From Alphaproteobacteria bacterium (lineage in GTDB: Bacteria > Pseudomonadota > Alphaproteobacteria > Micavibrionales > Micavibrionaceae), in assembly GCA_030639165.1 (NCBI GenBank), contig DAOWDF010000041.1, forward strand, positions 1 through 8,099: DNA of 8,099 nucleotides, read 5' to 3'. Positions 1 to 5,339 of this stretch are shown here, one piece after another. The notes under the pieces were generated by a model. It worked only from the letters and a program-made list of their open reading frames with translations. It was not told the DNA's origin and made no database searches. The position numbers were made by a program, and so were the translations under genes. Positions within the stretch are counted from its first letter, which is position 1. Every line of letters begins with the position of its first letter.

Positions 1-3
1 ATC

Positions 4-564
4 TTAGAGTTTAGGCAAGGTAACGCCGCGTTGACCCATGTATTTACCAGCCCTGTCAGCGTAGTTAGTCTCGCAAATATCACTGCCCTTGAAGAATAGG
101 AATTGCGCGATACCTTCATTGGCATAAATTTTTGCCGGTAGCGGAGTGGTGTTGGATATCTCTAGTGTAACATGCCCCTCCCAACCTGGCTCTAGTGGGG
201 TTACATTAACAATCAGCCCACAGCGCGCATAGGTACTTTTCCCAAGGCATATCACTAGCACATCCTTTGGAATGCGGAAATATTCAACGGTGTGGGTGAG
301 GACGAAGCTGTTTGGAGGAATGATGCAAACATCGCTCTTGCGATCAACAAAGCTCTGTTCTGAGAAGTTTTTCGGGTCTACTAGCGCGTTATCGACATTA
401 GTAAAAATCTTAAAATCTTCTGAACATCTGGCGTCGTAGCCATATGATGATAGCCCATATGAAATAATGCCGTCATTTTTTTGTTTTTCTACAAATGGCT
501 CAATCATGCCTTCATTTTGCGCGAGGTCACGTATTTGATGATCTGCTAGAATGCCAGGTTGCAT
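4..564 (-). CDS. dcd: dCTP deaminase
   Basis: Deaminates dCTP to dUTP, the source of dUMP for thymidylate synthesis; a cytosolic homotrimer of the dUTPase fold. The protein is 186 aa from the chosen start, close to the usual 185-190 aa. The family block GKSTYARCG is at residues 108-116. It is followed by TPLEPGWEGHVTLE, whose final Glu135 matches the catalytic Glu138 of E. coli Dcd; Ser110 and Arg114 match Ser111 and Arg115. The C-terminus (YMGQRGVTLPKL) is also typical. I chose the ATG at 564 rather than the in-frame ATG at 597. It gives a leader before MIEPF of the same length as in Rickettsia Dcd, and it falls 7 nt after the stop of a small upstream ORF with which it probably shares a transcript. 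The strict Shine-Dalgarno match is weak. Some relatives also hydrolyse dUTP; I cannot tell which type this is. Identification is secure. Confidence 0.96.
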   Translation of the reverse strand: MQPGILADHQIRDLAQNEGMIEPFVEKQKNDGIISYGLSSYGYDARCSEDFKIFTNVDNALVDPKNFSEQSFVDRKSDVCIIPPNSFVLTHTVEYFRIPKDVLVICLGKSTYARCGLIVNVTPLEPGWEGHVTLEISNTTPLPAKIYANEGIAQFLFFKGSDICETNYADRAGKYMGQRGVTLPKL

Positions 565-571
565 TATGGTT

Positions 572-700
572 TCATTTCTTGTCTGAGGTTTTAGCATCTT
601 TTGCTTGTTCTTTCGTCTGTTTGGTTTTGAGCTTGCGGCGCTTTAAATTATCGCGCAGAGCTGCTGCCCGCTTATCGAGTTTTTCTGTACAGTCTTTCAA
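572..700 (-). CDS. Small basic protein of unknown function upstream of dcd
   Basis: I do not recognise a named family. Reading from a TTG codon at 700 gives 42 codons ending in TGA, 7 nt before the dcd start. The product is strongly basic and probably helical, with a Lys/Arg-rich core (LDKRAAALRDNLKRRKLKTK at residues 8-27) and a charged Lys/Asp/Glu tail. Short proteins with an LRxNLxRRK-like core are, from memory, common in alphaproteobacteria, which is why I think it is real. No ATG is available in frame. An A/G-rich stretch containing AAGAGA lies just before the TTG and may act as a ribosome binding site. The composition suggests nucleic-acid or ribosome contact, but that is inference only. 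The alternative is non-coding leader of dcd. Confidence 0.5.
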   Translation of the reverse strand: MKDCTEKLDKRAAALRDNLKRRKLKTKQTKEQAKDAKTSDKK

Positions 701-732
701 ATTTTTTCTCTTACATCGTTATTCGTCACTAC

Positions 733-746
733 CGTATTAAAATACG
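733..746. repeat. Short inverted repeat upstream of the dcd transcription unit
   Basis: CGTATT and AATACG form perfect 6-bp arms around a 2-bp centre. The element lies about 35-45 bp upstream of the TTG start of the small ORF that precedes dcd, so it is placed like an operator or promoter element. The centre is too short for a stable RNA hairpin. An AT-rich palindrome of this size can occur by chance. Confidence 0.25.
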
Positions 747-831
747 CCTACGTTCCTCATGCCTTGTAGGAAAATAAATTTGTGTGACTGTATGTTTTTC
801 TTTCATAATATAGTCTTAATGCAAAACGGGC

Positions 832-860
832 GTGACATCCAGATTTTTTTATTGTAGTTT
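832..860 (+). promoter_or_regulatory. Possible promoter of tRNA-Thr
   Basis: GTGACA at 832-837 matches the -35 consensus at 5 of 6 positions. A 17-bp spacer leads to TAGTTT at 855-860, a poor -10 (3 of 6). Transcription would begin near 867, about 13 nt before the mature tRNA, which suits a tRNA gene. A second candidate is TTGTGT at 780-785 with CATAAT at 804-809 (18-bp spacer), which would give a leader of about 64 nt. I cannot choose between them from sequence alone. Confidence 0.35.
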
Positions 861-879
861 CTTGAGCGTCCTAAAGGAG

Positions 880-954
880 GCTGCTGTAGCTCAGTGGTAG
901 AGCGCGTCATTGGTAATGACGAGGTCGGGAATTCAATTTTCCCCAGCAGCACCA
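880..954 (+). tRNA. tRNA-Thr (anticodon GGT)
   Basis: All four arms fold. The acceptor stem is GCTGCTG (880-886) with CAGCAGC (944-950), seven Watson-Crick pairs. The D arm is GCTC/GAGC (889-892 with 900-903). The anticodon stem is CGTCA/TGACG (905-909 with 917-921) around loop TTGGTAA, which puts anticodon GGT at 912-914 and so decodes ACC and ACU threonine codons. The T arm is GGGAA/TTCCC (927-931 with 939-943) around TTCAATT. The variable loop is the short five-base type. The discriminator base is A951, and the 3' CCA is encoded at 952-954. Nothing about the gene looks degraded. Confidence 0.97.
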
Positions 955-970
955 TTAGATCAATGGTTTC

Positions 971-996
971 GTCGCTTTCGTGCGGCTTTTATTTTG
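971..996 (+). terminator. Rho-independent terminator after tRNA-Thr
   Basis: GTCGC (971-975) pairs with GCGGC (982-986), with one G-T wobble, around a six-base loop. A T-rich run, TTTTATTTTG, follows directly. It lies 17 nt after the tRNA CCA end, as expected for the terminator of a single-gene tRNA transcript. The stem is short at five pairs. An imperfect second hairpin further on (GCTACC with GGTTAGC, about 1007-1024) could help; no gene is visible between here and 1127. Confidence 0.6.
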
Positions 997-1127
997 TTTG
1001 GGGCTACCTTGGGGGTTAGCGTCTTATTTTATCGTACCAAAGAGATCTTTAGTATAGTTTGCAGATATTACCTCAGTAAAATTAACTAAAATTCCACTTG
1101 AGCCATAGTGTTTTTATATTTGTATCC

Positions 1128-2099
1128 CTAAGGCTTAGCTAGTTTGCCATTTATATCAATACCCGGATGAACAGCTTCAAACATTGGAGGGTTACCCTCA
1201 TCTATGATTGCTTGATCTATTGGCGCACGATTATAGCATGTGACAGGTAGCTTAAGAAGCTCTGGCCATTTATCAACCCAGCCTGCGTCATGGCTGGCTT
1301 CTTGTACTAACATGGTTTGCACGCATGTAGTCGCAGGCGTTGCCTGTAGGTAGCTATGTAGAATTGCAGGTGGTGCAAACTCATCTTGACCGCCAATAAA
1401 GTGATATTGTGGTGTTTCTGAAATACTAGCAGCTTTTGCTACGGGGTTTAATGATCCGCTAAGCGCAGGAGTTCCTAGTAGGTTGCTTTGGGCTTCATGG
1501 TCAAGAGTTCCTGCGACAGTTCTTACTGACATAACATCGCTACGGCTAGCGGCTAGTAATGTTGCGATTGCGCCGCCACCAGAATAGCCGATAATATTAA
1601 ACCCTTTAATGCCGTAACGCGCAGAAATATCATTCATTGCTAATTGGTATGATTTAATTACTTCAGAAGAAAATCTGTTTTCTTTCCAAGAGCTTTTATC
1701 GCATTTATCATTCTTTGAAATCATGGCGGTATATTGCCATGGTCTAGCAAGATAGATGACATTTTCAGCCTTATCTTTAGATGCTAGGTGTAGGGCAACA
1801 GGATTTTCTGGGGTAGGGTTCAATGCCCATTTAGAGCGGGATGTGAATTCAGAGCCATTGCCTTCAATATAAAGGTTGGCAATGCCATCGCGATCGTGGA
1901 TTCTTTCGTATGCACGTAGAATATAAGGTGAAGCAGAAATGTCGCGCTTAATCATCCATGCAGGAGATGCAATTCTTTGCGCTGTTTCGTTGCGCATATA
2001 GGGGAATGTGTTAGCAACACATCCGCCTATGATCAATGTGAGGGCAGCGGTCAAGCTAGCTTTTACAGGGAGGCGGCTAAGGAATTTTCCTGATTTCAT
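1128..2099 (-). CDS. Predicted lipoprotein with alpha/beta-hydrolase fold
   Basis: The 323-aa product starts with a lysine/arginine n-region, a hydrophobic stretch and the lipobox IGGC, giving lipidated Cys27. The residue after Cys27 is Val, not Asp, so outer-membrane sorting is more likely than inner-membrane retention (inference from the Lol rule). The mature part shows a serine-hydrolase triad: GYSGG at 171-175 with nucleophile Ser173, Asp239 in GGQDEF, and His270 in EASHDAGW. A YLARPWQY segment at 116-123 and a following Cys133 recall a family of uncharacterised alpha/beta hydrolases seen in gammaproteobacteria such as Legionella. The substrate is unknown; an esterase or lipase acting at the periplasmic face is a reasonable guess. 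It stands alone, 106 bp downstream of xthA on the same strand, with its own TATAAT. Any role shared with its neighbours is unsupported. Confidence 0.85.
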   Translation of the reverse strand: MKSGKFLSRLPVKASLTAALTLIIGGCVANTFPYMRNETAQRIASPAWMIKRDISASPYILRAYERIHDRDGIANLYIEGNGSEFTSRSKWALNPTPENPVALHLASKDKAENVIYLARPWQYTAMISKNDKCDKSSWKENRFSSEVIKSYQLAMNDISARYGIKGFNIIGYSGGGAIATLLAASRSDVMSVRTVAGTLDHEAQSNLLGTPALSGSLNPVAKAASISETPQYHFIGGQDEFAPPAILHSYLQATPATTCVQTMLVQEASHDAGWVDKWPELLKLPVTCYNRAPIDQAIIDEGNPPMFEAVHPGIDINGKLAKP

Positions 2100-2163
2100 T
2101 TCTTTAAACTCATTGTAATTGTAAATTTCAATTGGAAGGTTAGCAGCTATTGCTTCCTAAATC

Positions 2164-2169
2164 ATTATA
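2164..2169 (-). promoter_or_regulatory. Candidate -10 box for the lipoprotein hydrolase gene
   Basis: On the minus strand the sequence reads a perfect TATAAT, about 65 bp before the hydrolase ATG, giving a predicted 5' leader of nearly 60 nt. The hexamer 17 bp upstream (AAGATA) matches the -35 consensus at only 3 of 6 positions. In this AT-rich sequence a lone TATAAT is modest evidence. No clear ribosome binding site is seen before the ATG beyond GAG at about 9 nt. Confidence 0.35.
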
Positions 2170-2205
2170 GGAGCAATGTTTTTTCGTATCTTTCCACTGT
2201 TTATT

Positions 2206-2967
2206 TTAAGCGATTGTAATTTCTATTGGGGTGTGGTCGGAAGGCTTGTTCCAGCCCCGAGGTGTTTTGTTGATTGTGCATGAGGTAAGTTTATCCGCCA
2301 TTACTGGTGAGAGTAGGAAGTGGTCTATCCTTATGCCGTTATCTTTTTGCCATGCCCCTGCTTGGTAATCCCAGAAGCTATATTGCTCCGCGCGGTTATT
2401 GAAAACCCTGAAAGCGTCGGTTAACCCTAAGTTTATCAGTGATCTGAACGCTTCTCTGGTCTCGGTGCGGAATAGTGCGTCTTGTTCCCAATCTTTTGGG
2501 CTGTGGCAGTCCTTATCTTCTGGCATTACGTTGAAGTCACCGCCAATTATAAATGGTGTATCGTTATCGCACAGCGTTTTAAGTCGTGAATATAATCGCG
2601 CCATCCAAGATAGCTTATAATCATACTTTGAGCCTGGAGTTGGGTTGCCGTTGGGAAGGTATATATTGATTACTCTAGCGCCGTTGATGTTGGCTTCTAT
2701 ATATCTAGCTTGTTCGTCTGTATCGTCATCTGGTAGTTTATCTAATATGATTTCAATAGGATGTTTGGAGATGATTGCTACGCCATTATATGCTTTTTGC
2801 GTTACTGCACTGGTGTGGTAGCCTATGGTTTCAAATTCCTCTGCAGGGAAGTCTAACCCTTTAAGCTCTTGAATCATAAGTACATCAGGAGAGTTTTCCT
2901 CTAGGTAGCGTTTAACGTGATCAAGCCGAGCTTTGATTGAATTTACATTCCAGGATACGATTTTCAT
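2206..2967 (-). CDS. xthA: Exodeoxyribonuclease III / AP endonuclease
   Basis: Base-excision-repair enzyme of the exonuclease III/APE1 family. It cleaves 5' to abasic sites and removes 3' blocking groups, with 3'-5' exonuclease on duplex DNA. The 253 aa (usual length 255-270) carry every signature: WNVNSI with Asn7, QELKG with the metal ligand Glu34, YLPNG with Tyr103, GGDFNV with Asp144 and Asn146, GIRIDHFLLS with Asp215, and the terminal SDHTP with Asp244 and His245. The gene reads toward the lipoprotein gene and is preceded by a 223-bp gap behind glbN. In many alphaproteobacteria xthA sits next to erpA; here glbN lies between them. No Shine-Dalgarno sequence is visible directly before the ATG. 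Identification is secure. Confidence 0.97.
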   Translation of the reverse strand: MKIVSWNVNSIKARLDHVKRYLEENSPDVLMIQELKGLDFPAEEFETIGYHTSAVTQKAYNGVAIISKHPIEIILDKLPDDDTDEQARYIEANINGARVINIYLPNGNPTPGSKYDYKLSWMARLYSRLKTLCDNDTPFIIGGDFNVMPEDKDCHSPKDWEQDALFRTETREAFRSLINLGLTDAFRVFNNRAEQYSFWDYQAGAWQKDNGIRIDHFLLSPVMADKLTSCTINKTPRGWNKPSDHTPIEITIA

Positions 2968-3033
2968 AGGCGGAGATTATCAGGTTAATGCTCTTAATCA
3001 AGATTTATAAGTGATGTATTGAGATTTTTTTCT

Positions 3034-3039
3034 ATTATA
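3034..3039 (-). promoter_or_regulatory. Candidate -10 box for xthA
   Basis: A perfect TATAAT on the minus strand lies 66 bp before the xthA ATG, implying a leader of about 60 nt. A second TATAAT lies further upstream at 3077-3082. Neither has a convincing -35 hexamer at 16-18 bp. The region is AT-rich, so chance matches are likely. Confidence 0.3.
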
Positions 3040-3099
3040 GTTATGTGGCTACTAAATTCTGCCCTAATATATAGGAATTATACGGATATTTTTATATAG

Positions 3100-3133
3100 T
3101 GGTGGCTTGCAGATTGTTGGTGTCAAGCCACCA
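3100..3133. repeat. Perfect 10-bp inverted repeat between glbN and xthA
   Basis: TGGTGGCTTG (3100-3109) and CAAGCCACCA (3124-3133) are exact reverse complements around a 14-base loop, and one G-T pair extends the stem. It is GC-rich in an otherwise AT-rich gap and lies about 58 bp beyond the glbN stop. No T-tract follows on either strand, so it is not a classic intrinsic terminator. It may stabilise the glbN 3' end or be part of a small repeat element. I see no second copy in the window. Confidence 0.5.
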
Positions 3134-3190
3134 TAGAGTAAGTTCTACAGTAGTCGTAAATTCTAGCGCTTACTGCGAGTAAGGTAAGAT

Positions 3191-3565
3191 TTACTGATTT
3201 AAGACATCAGCTTTTGTGCTTGCAACCAGTGTCATTACTTCGCTGGCCAGATTGGAGGGTACATTTAGATCTTCTAAAGTGCTTTGCAAGTTTTCTGCTA
3301 CGGCTGTGAAGTGGTCACCATTTAGCCCTTTTTCATTTACTAGTTTTTCATGTGCTTTGCGCATGGAGGGGCCAGAGTAATTAGGGGCGCCACCAAAAGC
3401 ATATGTTAGAAACACTCTTTGTTTGGTTATTTGCTTGGGCATATCAATGCCTTCAAAAAGATGGTTTATACGATTATCCGCCATAATTTTACTGTAGAAT
3501 ATATCTACGGCAGCATCTATTGCTGGTTTTCCACCGATTCTATTGAAAATTGTTTCCTCACTCAT
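3191..3565 (-). CDS. glbN: Group 1 truncated haemoglobin
   Basis: Small haem protein of the 2-on-2 globin family (TrHb1), used for O2 or NO binding and NO detoxification in characterised relatives. The 124-aa length is typical. It aligns by eye along its length with Synechocystis GlbN: FNRIGG start, VDIFYSKI with B10 Tyr24, FLTYAFGGAPNYSG, MRKAHEKLV with proximal F8 His72, LNGDHFTAVAENL, and the DVLNQ end. The distal pocket has Gln45 at E7 and Gln49 at E11. The E10 position is Lys48, not the His that makes Synechocystis GlbN six-coordinate. The C-terminal His that binds haem covalently there is Thr117 here. A good ribosome site (AAGGTGA) lies 6 nt before the ATG. The gene follows erpA by about 115 bp on the same strand. 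Confidence 0.94.
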   Translation of the reverse strand: MSEETIFNRIGGKPAIDAAVDIFYSKIMADNRINHLFEGIDMPKQITKQRVFLTYAFGGAPNYSGPSMRKAHEKLVNEKGLNGDHFTAVAENLQSTLEDLNVPSNLASEVMTLVASTKADVLNQ

Positions 3566-3604
3566 AGTTGTTCACCTTGCTTGTTTGTCGCATTATTGCG
3601 CTGG

Positions 3605-3616
3605 GGTAAGGTTACC
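3605..3616. repeat. 12-bp palindrome upstream of glbN
   Basis: GGTAA and TTACC form perfect 5-bp arms around GG, about 40-50 bp upstream of the glbN ATG in the erpA-glbN gap. A two-base centre cannot loop in RNA, so if it matters it is a DNA site, such as an operator. On the minus strand it lies just upstream of a possible -10 (AATAAT), within the spacer region, where a repressor would block RNA polymerase. No known NsrR or Fnr consensus is recognised. Confidence 0.3.
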
Positions 3617-3680
3617 ATGTGTGGCTATGTTGGGGAATGTAATGTTACTTATGGTTGTTATCGTATGCGTTTGGCTAGCG

Positions 3681-4007
3681 TTATATTACAGAAAAAGACG
3701 TGCCGCAGCCGCAGCCTGACTTCGCGTTAGGGTTGTTGATTTTAAACTCTGAGCCGATCAGGCTAGATTCGAATATGACGGTTGCTCCATCGAGAAAGTC
3801 CAATGAAATAGCATCGCTTAAAACTACGTCTGCGAACTCAATGTCATTGGAGTTCTTTTCTTCTGTTAGCTCAAGCTTATACTGAAAGCCAGAGCACCCA
3901 CCGCCTTCAACGCGCACGCGCAGCATAAGTTCAGGCTTATCCTGAGCCATTCGAAGTTCTTTGATGCGCTTTGCTGCGCTTTCATCTACTATAATATTAA
4001 CATTCAT
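3681..4007 (-). CDS. erpA: A-type iron-sulfur cluster carrier (ErpA/IscA family)
   Basis: Binds and delivers Fe-S clusters to apoproteins during late cluster biogenesis in the cytosol. The 108-aa protein has the three conserved cysteines of the family: Cys38 in GGGCSGFQY, and Cys99 and Cys101 in SGCGCGTSFSV. The preceding GSEFKINNPNA is characteristic of ErpA-like members. The ATG at 4007 is preferred over an upstream in-frame ATG at 4079: MNVNIIVDESAAKRI matches a family start, and the longer version would run into the divergent dgt gene and add unrelated residues. A TATAAT ends 6 nt before this ATG, so the mRNA may be leaderless. No isc or suf genes are seen here. The ErpA versus IscA name rests on my reading of the C-terminus and synteny beside dgt. 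Confidence 0.93.
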   Translation of the reverse strand: MNVNIIVDESAAKRIKELRMAQDKPELMLRVRVEGGGCSGFQYKLELTEEKNSNDIEFADVVLSDAISLDFLDGATVIFESSLIGSEFKINNPNAKSGCGCGTSFSVI

Positions 4008-4066
4008 AGAATCATTATATTGGGTAAGTAGTAGAAATGGAACAGGAATCATATAATTATTGTGCA
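4008..4066. promoter_or_regulatory. Divergent erpA/dgt promoter region
   Basis: These 59 bp separate the two divergent genes and hold a perfect TATAAT on each strand. The minus-strand one, for erpA, occupies 4014-4019 and sits 6 nt before its ATG. The plus-strand one, for dgt, is at 4052-4057 and sits 9 nt before the ATG at 4067. Normal spacing from -10 to the transcript start would put both 5' ends at or within about 3 nt of the start codons. Each box is embedded near a GAATCAT copy (4009-4015 and 4046-4052, direct orientation). The -35 hexamers are weak on both strands, which would fit activator dependence or simply poor promoters. No IscR site is recognised. Confidence 0.45.
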
Positions 4067-5233
4067 ATGCCGCTGGCATCTTATGCTTCTAAGGCTGAGC
4101 AGTCATTGGGGCGTGTTCACGCAGAGCCAGATAGTCGTCATCGCAATGCTTTTCAACGTGATCGTGATCGCATAATTCATTCCAGTGCTTTTCGTCGTCT
4201 TAAGTATAAAACCCAAGTATTTGTTTATCACGAGGGCGACCATTACCGTACGCGCCTTACTCATACATTAGAGGTGGCGCAGATTACTCGCACTTTGGCG
4301 CGTGAATTTAAGGTAAATGAAGATTTGGCGGAGACTGTAGCTCTGGCGCATGATCTTGGGCATACGCCATTCGCACATATGGGAGAGGATCACTTAAAAG
4401 AGGTTATTAAGCCTTATGGCAGGTTTGATCATAATGATCAGTCTTTGCGGGTCTTGACTAGTTTAGAGCGTAAATATCCAGATTGGAATGGGCTTAATCT
4501 GACGTGGGAGACTTTGGAGGGGGTTGTTAAGCATAATGGGCCTGTTACTGGTGAGCCGCATATTGCAGTACGTGAGTTGCAAGAACAGATGGATTTAAGG
4601 CTTGGAACCTATGCTTCTATGGAGGCGCAGGTGGCCGCTATTTCTGATGATATAGCTTATAATAACCATGATGTTGAGGATGGGATACGATCCGGATTGT
4701 TCTCTATTGACGATATGGGGCAAGTGCCTATTTTAGCAGAAATAATCAAACAGGTTAGAAGTGATTACCCTGATATATCTGATAGGTATCTTGTTGAAGA
4801 GCTTAAGCGCAATATGATTGGTGCTATGGTTGATGATGTTTTGGTTGAAACCCGTAAAAACCTTAAAAAGGTAAAGCCAAAATCTTCTGATGATATAAGA
4901 AATGCAGGTTTGCAGATGGTAAATTTTTCTCCTGAAATGGATAGTAAAGTTCAGCTTTTGCGTAATTTTTTATTTGATCGTATGTATAAGCATTACACGA
5001 TTAATAGAATCGCTTTGAAGGTTGAACGTATAGTTGGTGATTTATTTAAGGCTTTTCACAAGAATTATATGTTACTCCCCGATAATTGGCAGAATCGTAT
5101 TGCTGAAGCTGGGGCAGTTGATGATGAGCGTATAAGGGCGCGGATTGTCGCAGATTATATAGCGGGGATGACTGATCGTTATGCAATTAGGGAGCATGAG
5201 AGGCTGTTCGATTTGTACTGGGATTTACATTAA
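4067..5233 (+). CDS. dgt: Deoxyguanosine triphosphate triphosphohydrolase-like protein
   Basis: HD-domain dNTPase that hydrolyses dGTP or other dNTPs to nucleoside and tripolyphosphate, thus trimming dNTP pools. The 388-aa product has, in order: FQRDRDRIIHSSAFRRL (29-45), YRTRLTHTLEVAQ with metal-binding His66, LAHDLGHTPF with His95 and Asp96, and ISDDIAYNNHDVEDG with Asp194. The full HD metal set is present. The C-terminal half is normal for the type 2 (alphaproteobacterial) form. I chose ATG 4067 because MPLASYASKAEQSLGR matches Rickettsia Dgt, which begins MLASYASD. An in-frame ATG at 4037 would add ten unconserved residues; neither start has a Shine-Dalgarno match. argS, which usually follows, is missing. 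Confidence 0.95.
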   Translation: MPLASYASKAEQSLGRVHAEPDSRHRNAFQRDRDRIIHSSAFRRLKYKTQVFVYHEGDHYRTRLTHTLEVAQITRTLAREFKVNEDLAETVALAHDLGHTPFAHMGEDHLKEVIKPYGRFDHNDQSLRVLTSLERKYPDWNGLNLTWETLEGVVKHNGPVTGEPHIAVRELQEQMDLRLGTYASMEAQVAAISDDIAYNNHDVEDGIRSGLFSIDDMGQVPILAEIIKQVRSDYPDISDRYLVEELKRNMIGAMVDDVLVETRKNLKKVKPKSSDDIRNAGLQMVNFSPEMDSKVQLLRNFLFDRMYKHYTINRIALKVERIVGDLFKAFHKNYMLLPDNWQNRIAEAGAVDDERIRARIVADYIAGMTDRYAIREHERLFDLYWDLH

Positions 5234-5299
5234 TTGTTTATATCTGAGTAATCATGTGTGTCTCTTACTTGTGGCGTGATTTGCATGGTGATAGATTTT

Positions 5300-5333
5300 T
5301 ATAATTAATAATGTTGCGTAAATATAAGAGGGA
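5300..5333 (+). promoter_or_regulatory. Possible promoter and ribosome site of the SPOR-nagZ-scpA operon
   Basis: TATAAT at 5300-5305 would start transcription near 5312, leaving a leader of about 28 nt that contains AAGAGGGA (5326-5333), a strong Shine-Dalgarno match ending 6 nt before the ATG at 5340. A matching -35 is not clear. The 106-bp gap after dgt has no hairpin with a T-tract, so read-through from dgt is also possible. The ribosome site is much more certain than the promoter. Confidence 0.4.
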
Positions 5334-5339
5334 AATAAA

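Noticed and set aside
565..597. 11-residue N-terminal extension of dcd
   Set aside because: It lies inside the small upstream ORF in another frame and makes the leader longer than in Rickettsia Dcd.
495..740. Plus-strand ORF of 81 codons overlapping the dcd start
   Set aside because: Antisense to dcd and to the small basic ORF; low-complexity Ser/Phe/Leu-rich translation with no recognisable motif.
880..954. tRNA-Thr as a mobile-element attachment site
   Set aside because: No integrase, no duplicate of the tRNA 3' end in the window, and the flanking genes are ordinary housekeeping genes.
997..1127. Possible terminator for the hydrolase gene on the minus strand
   Set aside because: Only a 4-bp CACT/AGTG stem followed by a broken T-run is visible, too weak to call.
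2100..2163. Possible riboswitch or structured leader before the lipoprotein hydrolase
   Set aside because: Only short competing stems (GGAAG/CTTCC and AGCA/TGCT) are visible; no known riboswitch core is recognisable.
3419..3730. Plus-strand ORF of 103 codons across glbN, the gap and erpA
   Set aside because: Mostly antisense to two clear genes; Cys-rich translation comes from complementing them and has no family resemblance.
4008..4079. 24-residue N-terminal extension of erpA from an upstream ATG
   Set aside because: It would overlap dgt coding sequence, adds residues not seen in the family, and the ATG at 4007 gives a family-like start.
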